NCBI GenBank assembly: GCA_036824005.1
Contig: DAITBA010000036.1
Location: 1 to 19,581, forward strand
Source of the DNA: DAITBA01 sp036824005
GTDB lineage: Bacteria > Pseudomonadota > Gammaproteobacteria > Burkholderiales > Rhodocyclaceae
Direction of reading: 5' to 3'
Length of the DNA stretch: 19,581 bases
The number at the start of each line of letters is the position of its first letter. Within the stretch, counting starts at the first letter, position 1. The position numbers were made by a program, and so were the translations under genes. The notes below the pieces were generated by a model. The model saw only the letters and a list, made by a program, of their open reading frames with translations. It searched no databases and was not told the origin of the DNA. Positions 7,965 through 15,096 of the stretch are shown here, in pieces.

Positions 7965-8050
7965 CCCGGTGCCGGGCCTGCTGCGCGCGCAGCATTAGAA
8001 TGCAGGGCGTGGGCGGTGCCGGGCGGCGCCGCAACAATGGAGAACCGACG

Positions 8051-9013
8051 ATGAATGCCGTTGCGGCGGCCGGCGTGCTGACCGCCATTATGCTGCTGGG
8101 CGCCTGCTCCGAACCGGCGCGGAACGCTTACCAAGGCTATGCCGAAGGCGAGTACGTGTTCGTCGCCTCGCCCTATGCCGGCACGCTCGACAAGCTCCCG
8201 GTGCAGCGCGGCCAGCAGGTTGCCGAGGGTGCGCCGCTGTTCGCCCTTGAGCAGTCAGCCGAGCAGGCGGCAACCCGGGAAGCCGAGGCGCGCCTGAAAA
8301 GCGCCGAGGCGCGCCTCGCCAACCTGCAGGGCAGCCGGCGCAAGGCCGAGCTGGACGTGGTGCGGGCCCAGTCCGCCAGTGCCGCCGCTGCACAAACCCT
8401 GTCCGACACGCAACTGCGGCAGCAGGAGCAACTCTACGGCCGCGGCTTCATCTCCAGATCGAGGCTCGACGAAGCAAAGGCCAGTCACGACCGCGATGCC
8501 GCGCGCGTAGCCGAGGCCGAGGCACAGATCCGCAATGCTCGGCAAAGTATCGGGCGCGGGGCCGAAATCGGCGCCGCCAAAGCAGAAGTGGAGGCCGCCC
8601 GCGCCCAGCTTGCCCAGGTCCAGTGGCGGCTCGGCCAGAAGAGCGCGGCCGCACCGGCGGCCGCCCTGGTGCAGGACACTTTCTACTCCCAGGGGGAGTG
8701 GGTGCCGGCGGGCACACCCGTTGTCAGTCTGTTGCCGCCTGGCAATATCAAGCTGCGCTTCTTCGTGCCCGAGGCAGTGGTCGGTTCGCTCAAGACCGGG
8801 CAGGCGGTGAGCGTTACCTGCAGCGGCTGCACGGCACCGATCGCCGCCCGCATCAGCTTCATCGCGCCGCAGGCGGAATACACCCCGCCGGTGATCTACA
8901 GCAAGGAGTCGCGGGCGAAGCTGGTGTTCCTCGTCGAAGCGAAGCCGATGCCCGAAGATGCAGCGCGACTGCATCCGGGACAGCCGGTGGATGTGACGTT
9001 GGAGATGAAGTAG
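8051..9013 (+). CDS. HlyD-type membrane fusion lipoprotein of an ABC efflux system (YbhG-like)
   Basis: This 320-residue periplasmic adaptor would bridge an inner-membrane ABC exporter to an outer-membrane channel. The N-terminus is a lipoprotein signal with lipobox LGAC and lipidated Cys19. A first half-lipoyl segment follows (VFVASPYAGTLDKLPVQRGQ, about 35-55). Next comes an alanine/glutamate/arginine-rich coiled-coil hairpin (about 70-185), including the LYGRGFISRSRLDEAK turn typical of the family. The second lipoyl half and beta-barrel contain QGEWVPAGTPVVSLLPPGNIKLRFFVPE. ATG 8051 has a good ribosome-binding site (GGAGAACCG). The downstream ABC ATPase and permease are its partners. The exported compound cannot be read from sequence. 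Confidence 0.9.
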   Translation: MNAVAAAGVLTAIMLLGACSEPARNAYQGYAEGEYVFVASPYAGTLDKLPVQRGQQVAEGAPLFALEQSAEQAATREAEARLKSAEARLANLQGSRRKAELDVVRAQSASAAAAQTLSDTQLRQQEQLYGRGFISRSRLDEAKASHDRDAARVAEAEAQIRNARQSIGRGAEIGAAKAEVEAARAQLAQVQWRLGQKSAAAPAAALVQDTFYSQGEWVPAGTPVVSLLPPGNIKLRFFVPEAVVGSLKTGQAVSVTCSGCTAPIAARISFIAPQAEYTPPVIYSKESRAKLVFLVEAKPMPEDAARLHPGQPVDVTLEMK

Positions 9014-9034
9014 GCACGGCAGGAGATTCAGTTG

Positions 9035-9162
9035 CACCGCCAAGGACACAACGAAACGCACGACATGTTCGACCCCGCGGGGAGAGATTCGCTGCCGGAT
9101 AGCCGAGCAAATCGCATCGTCATTCTGATCTTCTTGGTGTCCTTGGTGTCCTCGGTGGTGAA
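9035..9162. repeat. Dispersed palindromic repeat, copy A (AAGGACACC variant)
   Basis: The left arm CACCGCCAAGGACACAA begins at 9035. The right arm, 9133-9162, reads CTTGGTGTCCTTGGTGTCC and then TCGGTGGTGAA. The arms are imperfect inverted repeats about 80 nt apart, and the right arm carries two tandem 9-nt units. The end sequence (TTCACCACCGAGG on the opposite strand) matches the ends of copies B and C. It fills most of the gap between the adaptor and ATPase genes. Confidence 0.75.
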
Positions 9163-9179
9163 TGTGCCTGTTCAACGTC

Positions 9180-10109
9180 ATGGCTGAAAACGATTTCGTC
9201 ATCGATGTGCGCGGCCTGAACAAGCGCTTCGGCGACAAGCACGTGGTGAAGGATCTGTCGCTGCAGGTGCGGCGCGGCGAGATCTACGGTTTCCTCGGGC
9301 CGAACGGCAGCGGCAAGACCACCTCGATCCGCATGCTGTGCGGATTGCTCACGCCCGATTCCGGCAGCGGCACCTGCCTCGGCTACGACGTCATCCGCGC
9401 GACCGCCGCCATTAAGCGCGAAGTCGGCTACATGACCCAGCGCTTCTCCCTGTGGGAGGACCTGACGATACGCGAGAACCTGGAGTTCATCGCCCGCATG
9501 TACGGCATGGGCAACGGCAGGCAGGCGGTGGCAGCGGCCCTCGACCGGTTGGGTCTGGGCCAGCGCCGCGAGCAGTTGGCCGGCGAGCTCTCCGGGGGCT
9601 GGAAGCAGCGCCTGGCGCTGGCCGCCTGCATGCTGCACGAGCCGAAGCTGCTGCTGCTCGACGAGCCCACGGCCGGCGTCGATCCCAAGGCGCGGCGCGA
9701 TTTCTGGCAGGAGATCCACCAGCTCGCCGCGACCGGCATCTCGGTGCTGGTGTCCACCCACTACATGGACGAGGCCGAGCGCTGCCATCGCCTGGCCTAC
9801 ATCGCCTGGGGCAAGCTGCTGACCACCGGCACAGCGGAGGAAGTGGTCACCGGGCAGAAGCTCACCGCCTGGGAGGTGACCGGTCCCGACCTGTGGGCGC
9901 TGGCCGAGTCCCTGCGCGGCCTGCCGGGTGTGGACCAGGTGACGCCTTTCGGCAACACCCTGCACGTCACGGGGCGCAATGCCAAGCAGATGTTCGAAAG
10001 CATCTCCTCCGTGCGCGAAGGCCAGCCGCACCGCTGGGAGCCGATCGAGGCCGGCCTCGAGGACGTGTTCATCAACCTCATGGAGCAGGCACCGGAGAAC
10101 TTCAGATGA
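9180..10109 (+). CDS. ABC transporter ATP-binding protein (drug/multidrug efflux type)
   Basis: This 309-residue ATPase powers the exporter encoded with the flanking adaptor and permease. All nucleotide-binding elements are present: Walker A GPNGSGKT (40-47), Q-loop Gln87, signature LSGGWKQR (137-144), Walker B LLLLDEP (157-163), D-loop GVD and H-loop His194. The C-terminal extension (about 215-309) includes LEDVFINLME, typical of the CcmA/YhhH/YbhF ABC-2 ATPases. In E. coli YbhF two such units are fused; here there is only one, so a homodimer is expected. ATG 9180 gives the usual N-terminus; ATG 9162 is possible but lies in repeat sequence. Its stop overlaps an ATG (ATGA, 10106-10109) that now leads nowhere useful; see findings. 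Confidence 0.95.
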   Translation: MAENDFVIDVRGLNKRFGDKHVVKDLSLQVRRGEIYGFLGPNGSGKTTSIRMLCGLLTPDSGSGTCLGYDVIRATAAIKREVGYMTQRFSLWEDLTIRENLEFIARMYGMGNGRQAVAAALDRLGLGQRREQLAGELSGGWKQRLALAACMLHEPKLLLLDEPTAGVDPKARRDFWQEIHQLAATGISVLVSTHYMDEAERCHRLAYIAWGKLLTTGTAEEVVTGQKLTAWEVTGPDLWALAESLRGLPGVDQVTPFGNTLHVTGRNAKQMFESISSVREGQPHRWEPIEAGLEDVFINLMEQAPENFR

Positions 10110-10124
10110 ACGCGAAAGGCAGCT

Positions 10125-10220
10125 CACCACAGAGGACGCAGAGGACGCGGAGAAAGACTAAGTCTTGCTGCTCTGTTTTCCTTAGATTTTTCCTCTGTGT
10201 CCTCTGCGTCCTCCGCGGTG
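10125..10220. repeat. Dispersed palindromic repeat, copy B (GAGGACGCA variant)
   Basis: The arms 10125-10155 and 10190-10220 are reverse complements at 26 of 31 positions, and all five mismatches are transitions. Each arm contains tandem 9-nt units of the form GAGGACGCA. The interior has a smaller perfect inverted repeat (AAGACT/AGTCTT). The element fills the gap between the ATPase and permease genes, where this operon type usually has an overlap or a few bases, and is bracketed by GATGAAC at 10105-10111 and 10236-10242. Confidence 0.85.
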
Positions 10221-10236
10221 AAATGGGGTTTTTGGG

Positions 10237-11370
10237 ATGAACCGCTTCTCCTGGTCGCGCTGGGTGGGGATCATCGTCAAGGAGTTCATCCAGCTCCGGC
10301 GCGACCGGCTGACGTTCGCCATGATCGTCGGCATTCCGGTCATGCAGTTGCTGCTGTTCGGCTTCGCCATCAATGCCGACCCGAAGCACTTGCCCACCGC
10401 GGTGCTCGCGGCCGATCACAGCACCTATGCCCGCAGCATCGTCGCCGCCATGCACAACAGCGGCTACTTCCAGGTCGTGAGGCGCGTCGCCAGCGAGGCG
10501 GAGGCCGACGATCTGCTCGCCCATGGCGAGGTGCAGTTCGTAGTGACCATTCCCGAGAACTTCGCGCGCAAGCTGGTGCGCGGCGAACGGCCCGTGCTGC
10601 TGGTGGAGGTGGATGCCACCGATCCGTCGGCGACAGGCAATGCCGTGGCCGCACTGTCCGGCCTGAGCCGGTCGGCCTTGGCCAACGACCTGAAGGGCAG
10701 CCTGGCGCGGCTCGCGCCCAACGCCGAAGCCATCGACGTGCGCATTCACCGCCGCTACAACCCGGAAGGCATCACGCAACACAACATCGTGCCGGGCCTG
10801 CTGGGGGTGATCCTGACCATGACCATGGTGCTGATGACGGGGCTCGCCATGACGCGCGAGCGCGAGCGCGGCACCTTCGAACATCTGCTCGCCACGCCGG
10901 CCCTGCCCATCGAGGTGATGACCGGCAAGATCGTGCCCTACATCCTCATCGGCCTGATCCAGGTGACATTGGTGCTGCTGGCGGCGCGCTTCATCTTCGC
11001 CGTACCCATGCAGGGCAGCCTGCTGCTCCTCTACTGCACGGTGCTGCTGTTCATCGCCGCCAACCTGACCCTGGGCATCACCTTCTCCTCCATCGCCCGC
11101 AACCAGTTGCAGGCGATGCAGATGACGTTCTTCTTCTTCCTGCCCTCGATGCTCCTCTCCGGCTTCATGTTCCCCTTCCGCGGCATGCCGGAATGGGCAC
11201 AGTGGATCGGCAACGTGCTGCCCCTGACCCATTTCCTGCTGCTGGTGCGCGGCATCCTGCTCAAGGGCAACGGGCTGGCGGAACTGTGGCCGCAGATTCT
11301 CCCTATCGTGCTGTTCATGCTGGTGGTGATCGGGCTGGGGCTGCGGTTCTATCGCCGGACGCTGGACTGA
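10237..11370 (+). CDS. ABC-2 family efflux permease (YbhS/YhhJ-like)
   Basis: This 377-residue inner-membrane permease has the ABC-2 plan. It has a cytoplasmic N-terminus with the amphipathic helix IIVKEFIQLRRDRL, a first helix at about 27-47, and a large periplasmic domain (about 48-175). Five more helices occupy the C-terminal half (about 178-373). The characteristic TRERERGTFEHLLATP segment lies at about 206-221, where the ATPase contacts are expected, and PLTHFLLLVRGILLKG lies before the last helix. It pairs with the ATPase and lipoprotein adaptor upstream. Relatives often come as two permease genes; only one is present here, so a homodimer is likely. ATG 10237 follows a repeat element and has only a weak purine-rich leader. 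Confidence 0.93.
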   Translation: MNRFSWSRWVGIIVKEFIQLRRDRLTFAMIVGIPVMQLLLFGFAINADPKHLPTAVLAADHSTYARSIVAAMHNSGYFQVVRRVASEAEADDLLAHGEVQFVVTIPENFARKLVRGERPVLLVEVDATDPSATGNAVAALSGLSRSALANDLKGSLARLAPNAEAIDVRIHRRYNPEGITQHNIVPGLLGVILTMTMVLMTGLAMTRERERGTFEHLLATPALPIEVMTGKIVPYILIGLIQVTLVLLAARFIFAVPMQGSLLLLYCTVLLFIAANLTLGITFSSIARNQLQAMQMTFFFFLPSMLLSGFMFPFRGMPEWAQWIGNVLPLTHFLLLVRGILLKGNGLAELWPQILPIVLFMLVVIGLGLRFYRRTLD

Positions 11371-11386
11371 CGCGGCAAAACCTTTT

Positions 11387-11472
11387 CACCACGGAGGACG
11401 CAGAGGACACAGAGGGAACGGCAATATTTGCATTCCCGGTTTGCCTCCGCGTCCTCTGCCTCCTCCGTGGTG
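11387..11472. repeat. Dispersed palindromic repeat, copy C; likely bidirectional hairpin
   Basis: The arms 11387-11416 and 11443-11472 are reverse complements at 26 of 30 positions. The interior continues the fold (GGGAA with TTCCC and GCAA with TTGC around a TAT loop), so nearly all 86 nt can form one hairpin. It carries the same 9-nt units as copy B. It lies between two convergent genes, 17 nt after the permease stop and 13 nt before the oxidoreductase stop, where a two-way transcription terminator would be expected. There is no clear T-tract, so that role is inferred. Confidence 0.85.
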
Positions 11473-11485
11473 GCAATCAAGCTTC

Positions 11486-12862
11486 TCACCGCAGCGGTTT
11501 CAGATCTCCCAGCAGCGTCTGGATCAGCTCCGTCACCGTGGGATGGATGTGCATGGCGCGCCGGATGACGGTGTAAGGCGCGTCGGCGTACATGACATCG
11601 AGGAGGGAATGGACGATTTCGTCGCCGTCGATGCCGAGCAGGGCGGCACCGAGGATGCGCTTGGTCTCCGCATCGACCAGAACCTTCATGAAGCCCTGGG
11701 TTTCGCTGCGCTCCCGCGCCCGGCCGACGCGCGTCATGGGCATTTTGCCGACGAGCGCCTTCCGGCCCGAGGCGCGCACCTCGCGCTCAGTCATGCCGGC
11801 GCGGCCCAGCGGCGGGTCGATGAACAGCGCGTAGGCGGTAATGCGGTCGCCGACCCGGCGCGGGTCATCGTCGAGCAGATTGGCGGCGACGATCTCGAAG
11901 TCATTGTATGCCGTGTGGGTGAACGCGCCGCGGCCGTTGACATCGCCGAGCGCCCACACCCCGGATACATTTGTGCGCAACTGGTCGTCCACCTGGATAT
12001 AGCCGCGGGCGTCGGTGGCGATGCCGGCCTTGTCCAGCCCCAGGTCGTCGGTGTTGGGCACGCGCCCCACGGCCAGCAGCAGATGGCTGCCGACGACCTC
12101 CGGCGCACCGCTGGTGCATTCCGCGCCCACGACGATCTGCTCGCCGCGGCGGGCGACGTTGATGCATTTGGCGTTGAGGCGGATCTCGATGCCTTCGCGC
12201 TCCAGGATGCCGCGGACCTCGTCCGACACGTCCTCGTCCTCTCGGCCGACGAGACGCGGTCCCATCTCCACCACCGTGACGCGGCTACCGAAGCGGCGGT
12301 ACATCTGCGCGAACTCCAGCCCGATGTAGCTGCCACCGACGACGATCAGGTGCTCGGGCAGGAAATCCACCTCCATCATCGTAGAGTTGGTCAGGTACTC
12401 GACCTCGCGGATGCCGGGCAAGTCCGGGACGAATGCGCGTCCGCCGACGTTGATGAAGATCTTCTCCGCTTCCAGTCGCTCGCCGTTCACCGCGATCGCG
12501 TGCGGGCCTTCGAAGCGCGCTTGGCCGCGATAGACGGTGAGATTACGCATGTTGTCGAGCCACTTGGTCACGCCGTCGCGCGACTGCTTGACGATGGCAT
12601 CCTTGCGCGCTTTGACGGCCTTCATGTCCACCCGCACGCCGTCGATGGCGACGCCGAAGTCCGCCCCGCGCCGCGCGATGTAGGCAGCGTGGGCGCTGGC
12701 CACCAGTGCCTTGGTGGGGATGCAGCCGACATTGACGCAGGTGCCGCCGAACAGCTTGCGCTCGACAATGGCCGTCTTCATACCGGCCGCCGTGAGCCGC
12801 GCGGCCAGGGACGGACCGGCCTGGCCGGTGCCGATGATGATGGCGTCGAAGTGAGTGGTCAT
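11486..12862 (-). CDS. FAD-dependent pyridine nucleotide-disulfide oxidoreductase (MerA/Lpd-like)
   Basis: This 458-residue class I flavoprotein disulfide reductase has an FAD-binding GTGQAG motif at 11-16. The redox-active disulfide Cys42/Cys47 is in GGTCVNVGCIPTK, and there is an NAD(P)H-binding GGSYIGLEFAQMY segment near 170. A second FAD motif (WALGDVNGRGAFTH) lies near 305-320. The C-terminal dimerisation domain ends in HPTVTE, supplying the His440/Glu445 active-site dyad. It lacks the N-terminal metal-binding domain and the C-terminal vicinal cysteines of mercuric reductase, and no mer, pdh or ogdh genes are nearby. The annotation as MerA or dihydrolipoamide dehydrogenase would therefore be too specific. 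A strong ribosome-binding site (GGAGG) precedes ATG 12862. Confidence 0.93.
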   Translation of the reverse strand: MTTHFDAIIIGTGQAGPSLAARLTAAGMKTAIVERKLFGGTCVNVGCIPTKALVASAHAAYIARRGADFGVAIDGVRVDMKAVKARKDAIVKQSRDGVTKWLDNMRNLTVYRGQARFEGPHAIAVNGERLEAEKIFINVGGRAFVPDLPGIREVEYLTNSTMMEVDFLPEHLIVVGGSYIGLEFAQMYRRFGSRVTVVEMGPRLVGREDEDVSDEVRGILEREGIEIRLNAKCINVARRGEQIVVGAECTSGAPEVVGSHLLLAVGRVPNTDDLGLDKAGIATDARGYIQVDDQLRTNVSGVWALGDVNGRGAFTHTAYNDFEIVAANLLDDDPRRVGDRITAYALFIDPPLGRAGMTEREVRASGRKALVGKMPMTRVGRARERSETQGFMKVLVDAETKRILGAALLGIDGDEIVHSLLDVMYADAPYTVIRRAMHIHPTVTELIQTLLGDLKPLR

Positions 12863-12956
12863 GACTAATCCTCCGGTTGGTGAGGCGAGGCGGCGGACAA
12901 TTGCATTGTGGTTGGGGAAAAGGGGAATATCCAGTTGCCTTTGGTCGATCTCTCCC

Positions 12957-12987
12957 TTGACACCGCTATTTACTGTAGCTACAGTAA
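12957..12987 (+). promoter_or_regulatory. Promoter and 18-bp palindromic operator of brnTA
   Basis: A consensus -35 box TTGACA (12957-12962) is followed after 17 nt by TACAGT (12980-12985) as a probable -10. A perfect 18-bp palindrome, TTACTGTAGCTACAGTAA (12970-12987), covers the spacer and the -10. BrnA antitoxins are DNA-binding repressors of their own operon, so this palindrome is the likely operator. The BrnT ATG at 12991 would lie at or next to the transcription start, and no ribosome-binding site is visible. Confidence 0.65.
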
Positions 12988-12990
12988 CTC

Positions 12991-13260
12991 ATGCGAATCG
13001 AGTTCGATTCCGCCAAGGACGCCGCCAATCGAGCGAAACACGGTGTCTCGCTGGCGTTGGCCGCGGAACTCGATTGGGAGACCGCGCTGGTGTGGGTGGA
13101 TGAACGGTTCGACTATGGCGAAGCGCGGATGATCGCCCTGGCCCCCAAGACCGGAACTCTCTACTACGTGGCATTTGTCGATCGCGCATCCACGCGCCGG
13201 ATCATCAGCCTGCGCCGCGCCAATCGTCGTGAGGTCAAGCACTATGTCCAGAACACCTAA
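12991..13260 (+). CDS. brnT: BrnT family type II toxin
   Basis: This 89-residue protein is a RelE-fold ribonuclease toxin of the BrnT family. Family hallmarks are the N-terminal IEFDSAKDAANRAKHGVSL block (usually F-E-W-D-x-x-K-A-x-x-N-x-x-K-H-G-V), the DERFDYGEARMIALA strand, and the C-terminal RIISLRRANRREVKHY with the conserved Arg and Glu. The product would inhibit growth by cutting RNA unless bound by BrnA. It is the first gene of a two-gene operon; its last 17 nt overlap the antitoxin gene, the usual toxin-first order for this family. The palindrome over its promoter fits autorepression by the complex. Confidence 0.92.
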   Translation: MRIEFDSAKDAANRAKHGVSLALAAELDWETALVWVDERFDYGEARMIALAPKTGTLYYVAFVDRASTRRIISLRRANRREVKHYVQNT

Positions 13261-13549
13261 GCGTCAGCCCATCGTGATGCCCTCGATCGAAGAGGACAGA
13301 GCCATCACGGCCGCGGCAAAGGCCGACCCCGACGCACGGCCTCTCTCCCCGAAGCAGCTCAAGGCCATGGTTCCCATGCGCACCTTGCGCGGCCGCCCCA
13401 AGTCGGAGAGCAGGAAGCTGCTCGTGTCCGTGCGCTACAGCCCTGAGGTCGTCGCCTACTTCAAGGCCACCGGCGAAGGCTGGCAAACGCGCATGGATGA
13501 GGTTCTTCGGCGGTACGTGGCTCGGCATTCGCGCACGACTGACGCATGA
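13244..13549 (+). CDS. brnA: BrnA family antitoxin
   Basis: This 101-residue antitoxin binds BrnT and represses the operon. The C-terminal half shows the family's ribbon-helix-helix-like region: RGRPKSESRKLLVSVRYSP, then EVVAYFKATGEGWQTRMDEVLRRYV. The central GRPK and GxGWQTR motifs are typical. The start is taken as ATG 13244, preceded at a suitable distance by GAGGT, giving a 17-nt overlap with brnT. An upstream in-frame ATG at 13175 would add residues that are only an out-of-frame reading of brnT. The pair is complete and probably functional. Confidence 0.9.
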   Translation: MSRTPKRQPIVMPSIEEDRAITAAAKADPDARPLSPKQLKAMVPMRTLRGRPKSESRKLLVSVRYSPEVVAYFKATGEGWQTRMDEVLRRYVARHSRTTDA

Positions 13550-13591
13550 ACACACCCAGCGTCGGATCGGTAATCGAATTCTTCACGCGTT

Positions 13592-13858
13592 ATGATCACA
13601 GCCAAGCCTTTCATCCCACGTGACAAACCGCGCTCATGGGTTGTCGGCATTTGTGCTGGCCTGCTCGGTATGGCTGTTGGTTTGGCGGGGTTTGTTTCTG
13701 CTTGGCTCGGCCTTACGACAATTCAATCCATTGCCATAGTGCTTTTCGCAATTTGCTGGCTTACATTTGCCGTGTCTTGGCTCTTCTTTGCTTGCCGTCT
13801 CCTTACTGGGCGTTATCGCAACCTGCAAGCCAAAGAATGGGGACGACAATTATGGTGA
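13592..13858 (+). CDS. Small two-helix membrane protein, hypothetical
   Basis: This 88-residue ORF encodes two hydrophobic segments (about 16-38 and 44-70) flanked by positively charged ends, as expected for a small inner-membrane protein with both termini on the same side. I do not recognise the family. Its DNA is visibly more T-rich than its neighbours, with codons such as TTT, TTG and CTT, which suggests recent acquisition, perhaps together with the adjacent toxin-antitoxin pair. There is no clear ribosome-binding site. It ends 10 nt before the stop of the convergent radical SAM gene. Whether it is expressed is uncertain. Confidence 0.5.
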   Translation: MITAKPFIPRDKPRSWVVGICAGLLGMAVGLAGFVSAWLGLTTIQSIAIVLFAICWLTFAVSWLFFACRLLTGRYRNLQAKEWGRQLW

Positions 13859-13868
13859 CCGTCAACCC

Positions 13869-15032
13869 CTACGGCATGATCTCCACGTACTCGTAGACCT
13901 CGGCGTCGGTCACCCGCTTCCTCACCGGCAACGCCGCCTGCGCGAACCACGCGTGGGGATCGTGACGGTCGATTTCGCGGCCCATGAAGCGCACCAGATC
14001 GCAGATCGGTTCGACCACGTTCGTGCGGTAACGCTGGTCCTTTTTCACGTAGCCGAGGTAAAGATTCTTCATGCAGTTGCGGCGGCACCACGGGAAGGCT
14101 TCGCACGATTCGCAGGGCATGTCGGGGTGGGGCTGCAGGGGGCTCTTCTTCAGCCAGTTGCCCTGGATCTCGCCCATCTGCATGCTCGGCAGATACATCA
14201 TGTCCGGGCAGGGAAAGATCTTGCCGTCGGGCATGACGTTGATCAGATGCGTGGAGACGCGGCACTGGGTGAGGTCAGCGTAGAGTTCGCGGCTGCGGCT
14301 GGGCAGCACCTTGTTGCGCACCATGCCCATGACCGGGATGAGCGGGTAAAGCTTGTCGGTGCGGCAGAAGAACTTGTCGATGAGCTGGCGCAGCACCACC
14401 TTGCGCTTGTCCGGCGAATCGCCGAAGTAATGCTCGTCGGCGACGAACTGCCAGTACAGATAGTCGAAGCCTTCCGCCAGATCGTCCAGTTCCTCGAAGC
14501 TGGTGTCGGGACTGCCCCAGGTCACGCGCGCGGTGACGGTGCCGCCGACGCGGTCGCGCACATGGGCGACGTTCTTGATCACCTGGCGCCACACGCCGCG
14601 GCCGCGGTAGCCGTCGGTGGTCTGCTCGCCGCCGTCGATCGACACCAGGATATTGGACAACTTGTGCAGCACCCAGTCGGGCAGGCTGTCGAGCAGCGTG
14701 CCGTTGGTCTGCAATTGGAAGCGAAACAACGGAAAGCGGCGCATCACCGCCTCCATCATGGCGCGGTTGAGCGTCGGCTCGCCGCCGTAGAAGGTGACGT
14801 ACACCTCCTTGTCGCGCAGGTGCCGCTCGACGAAGGCGGCGAGCTGGTCGATGTCGTATTGCAGCTCGGTCTGCGAGCCGAGCACTTCGCCCACGCCCAG
14901 CGAACAGTAGGTGCACTTGAGATTGCACTTGAGCGTCGTCAGCAGTTGCAGTTCGACGCGGCTGCCGATGATGGCATCGGCATCGGACGCCGGCGTCGCG
15001 GCCGGCGAAAACGCTATGGACTGAGTGATCAT
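13869..15032 (-). CDS. Radical SAM/SPASM domain enzyme, probable peptide- or protein-modifying maturase
   Basis: This 387-residue enzyme has the SAM-cluster motif CNLKCTYC (Cys36, Cys40, Cys43) and the SAM-contacting GGEP (83-86) in a radical SAM barrel. The C-terminus carries a textbook seven-cysteine SPASM motif: Cys257, then G-x4-C ending at Cys275, then C-x2-C-x5-C-x3-C (307, 310, 316, 320), then Cys344. SPASM enzymes bind two auxiliary iron-sulfur clusters and mostly modify ribosomal peptides or proteins (anSME, PqqE, sactipeptide synthases). The layout recalls putative peptide-modifying families of the AF1577 type, but that is a guess. ATG 15032 has an upstream AGGGAA and skips a non-homologous stretch. 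A short ORF ends 64 nt upstream. No transporter or peptidase for a peptide product is adjacent. Confidence 0.9.
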   Translation of the reverse strand: MITQSIAFSPAATPASDADAIIGSRVELQLLTTLKCNLKCTYCSLGVGEVLGSQTELQYDIDQLAAFVERHLRDKEVYVTFYGGEPTLNRAMMEAVMRRFPLFRFQLQTNGTLLDSLPDWVLHKLSNILVSIDGGEQTTDGYRGRGVWRQVIKNVAHVRDRVGGTVTARVTWGSPDTSFEELDDLAEGFDYLYWQFVADEHYFGDSPDKRKVVLRQLIDKFFCRTDKLYPLIPVMGMVRNKVLPSRSRELYADLTQCRVSTHLINVMPDGKIFPCPDMMYLPSMQMGEIQGNWLKKSPLQPHPDMPCESCEAFPWCRRNCMKNLYLGYVKKDQRYRTNVVEPICDLVRFMGREIDRHDPHAWFAQAALPVRKRVTDAEVYEYVEIMP

Positions 15033-15096
15033 GATGCTTCCCTGCGAAGAGATGAACGCAAGCCGCGACGCGCGGCGTCGCAGCCCGTGCGGACGT

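Noticed and set aside
10102..11232. 376-codon minus-strand frame opposite the ABC-2 permease
   Set aside because: It is Gln/His/Gly-rich without motifs, and its ends are translations of the palindromic repeat.
9035..11472. Possible CRISPR array from the repeated GAGGAC-like units
   Set aside because: The units are 9 nt, tandem without spacers, and arranged as inverted arms; there is no cas gene in the window.
11441..12868. 475-codon open frame opposite the disulfide oxidoreductase
   Set aside because: The minus-strand protein has intact FAD and redox motifs; the plus frame has none.
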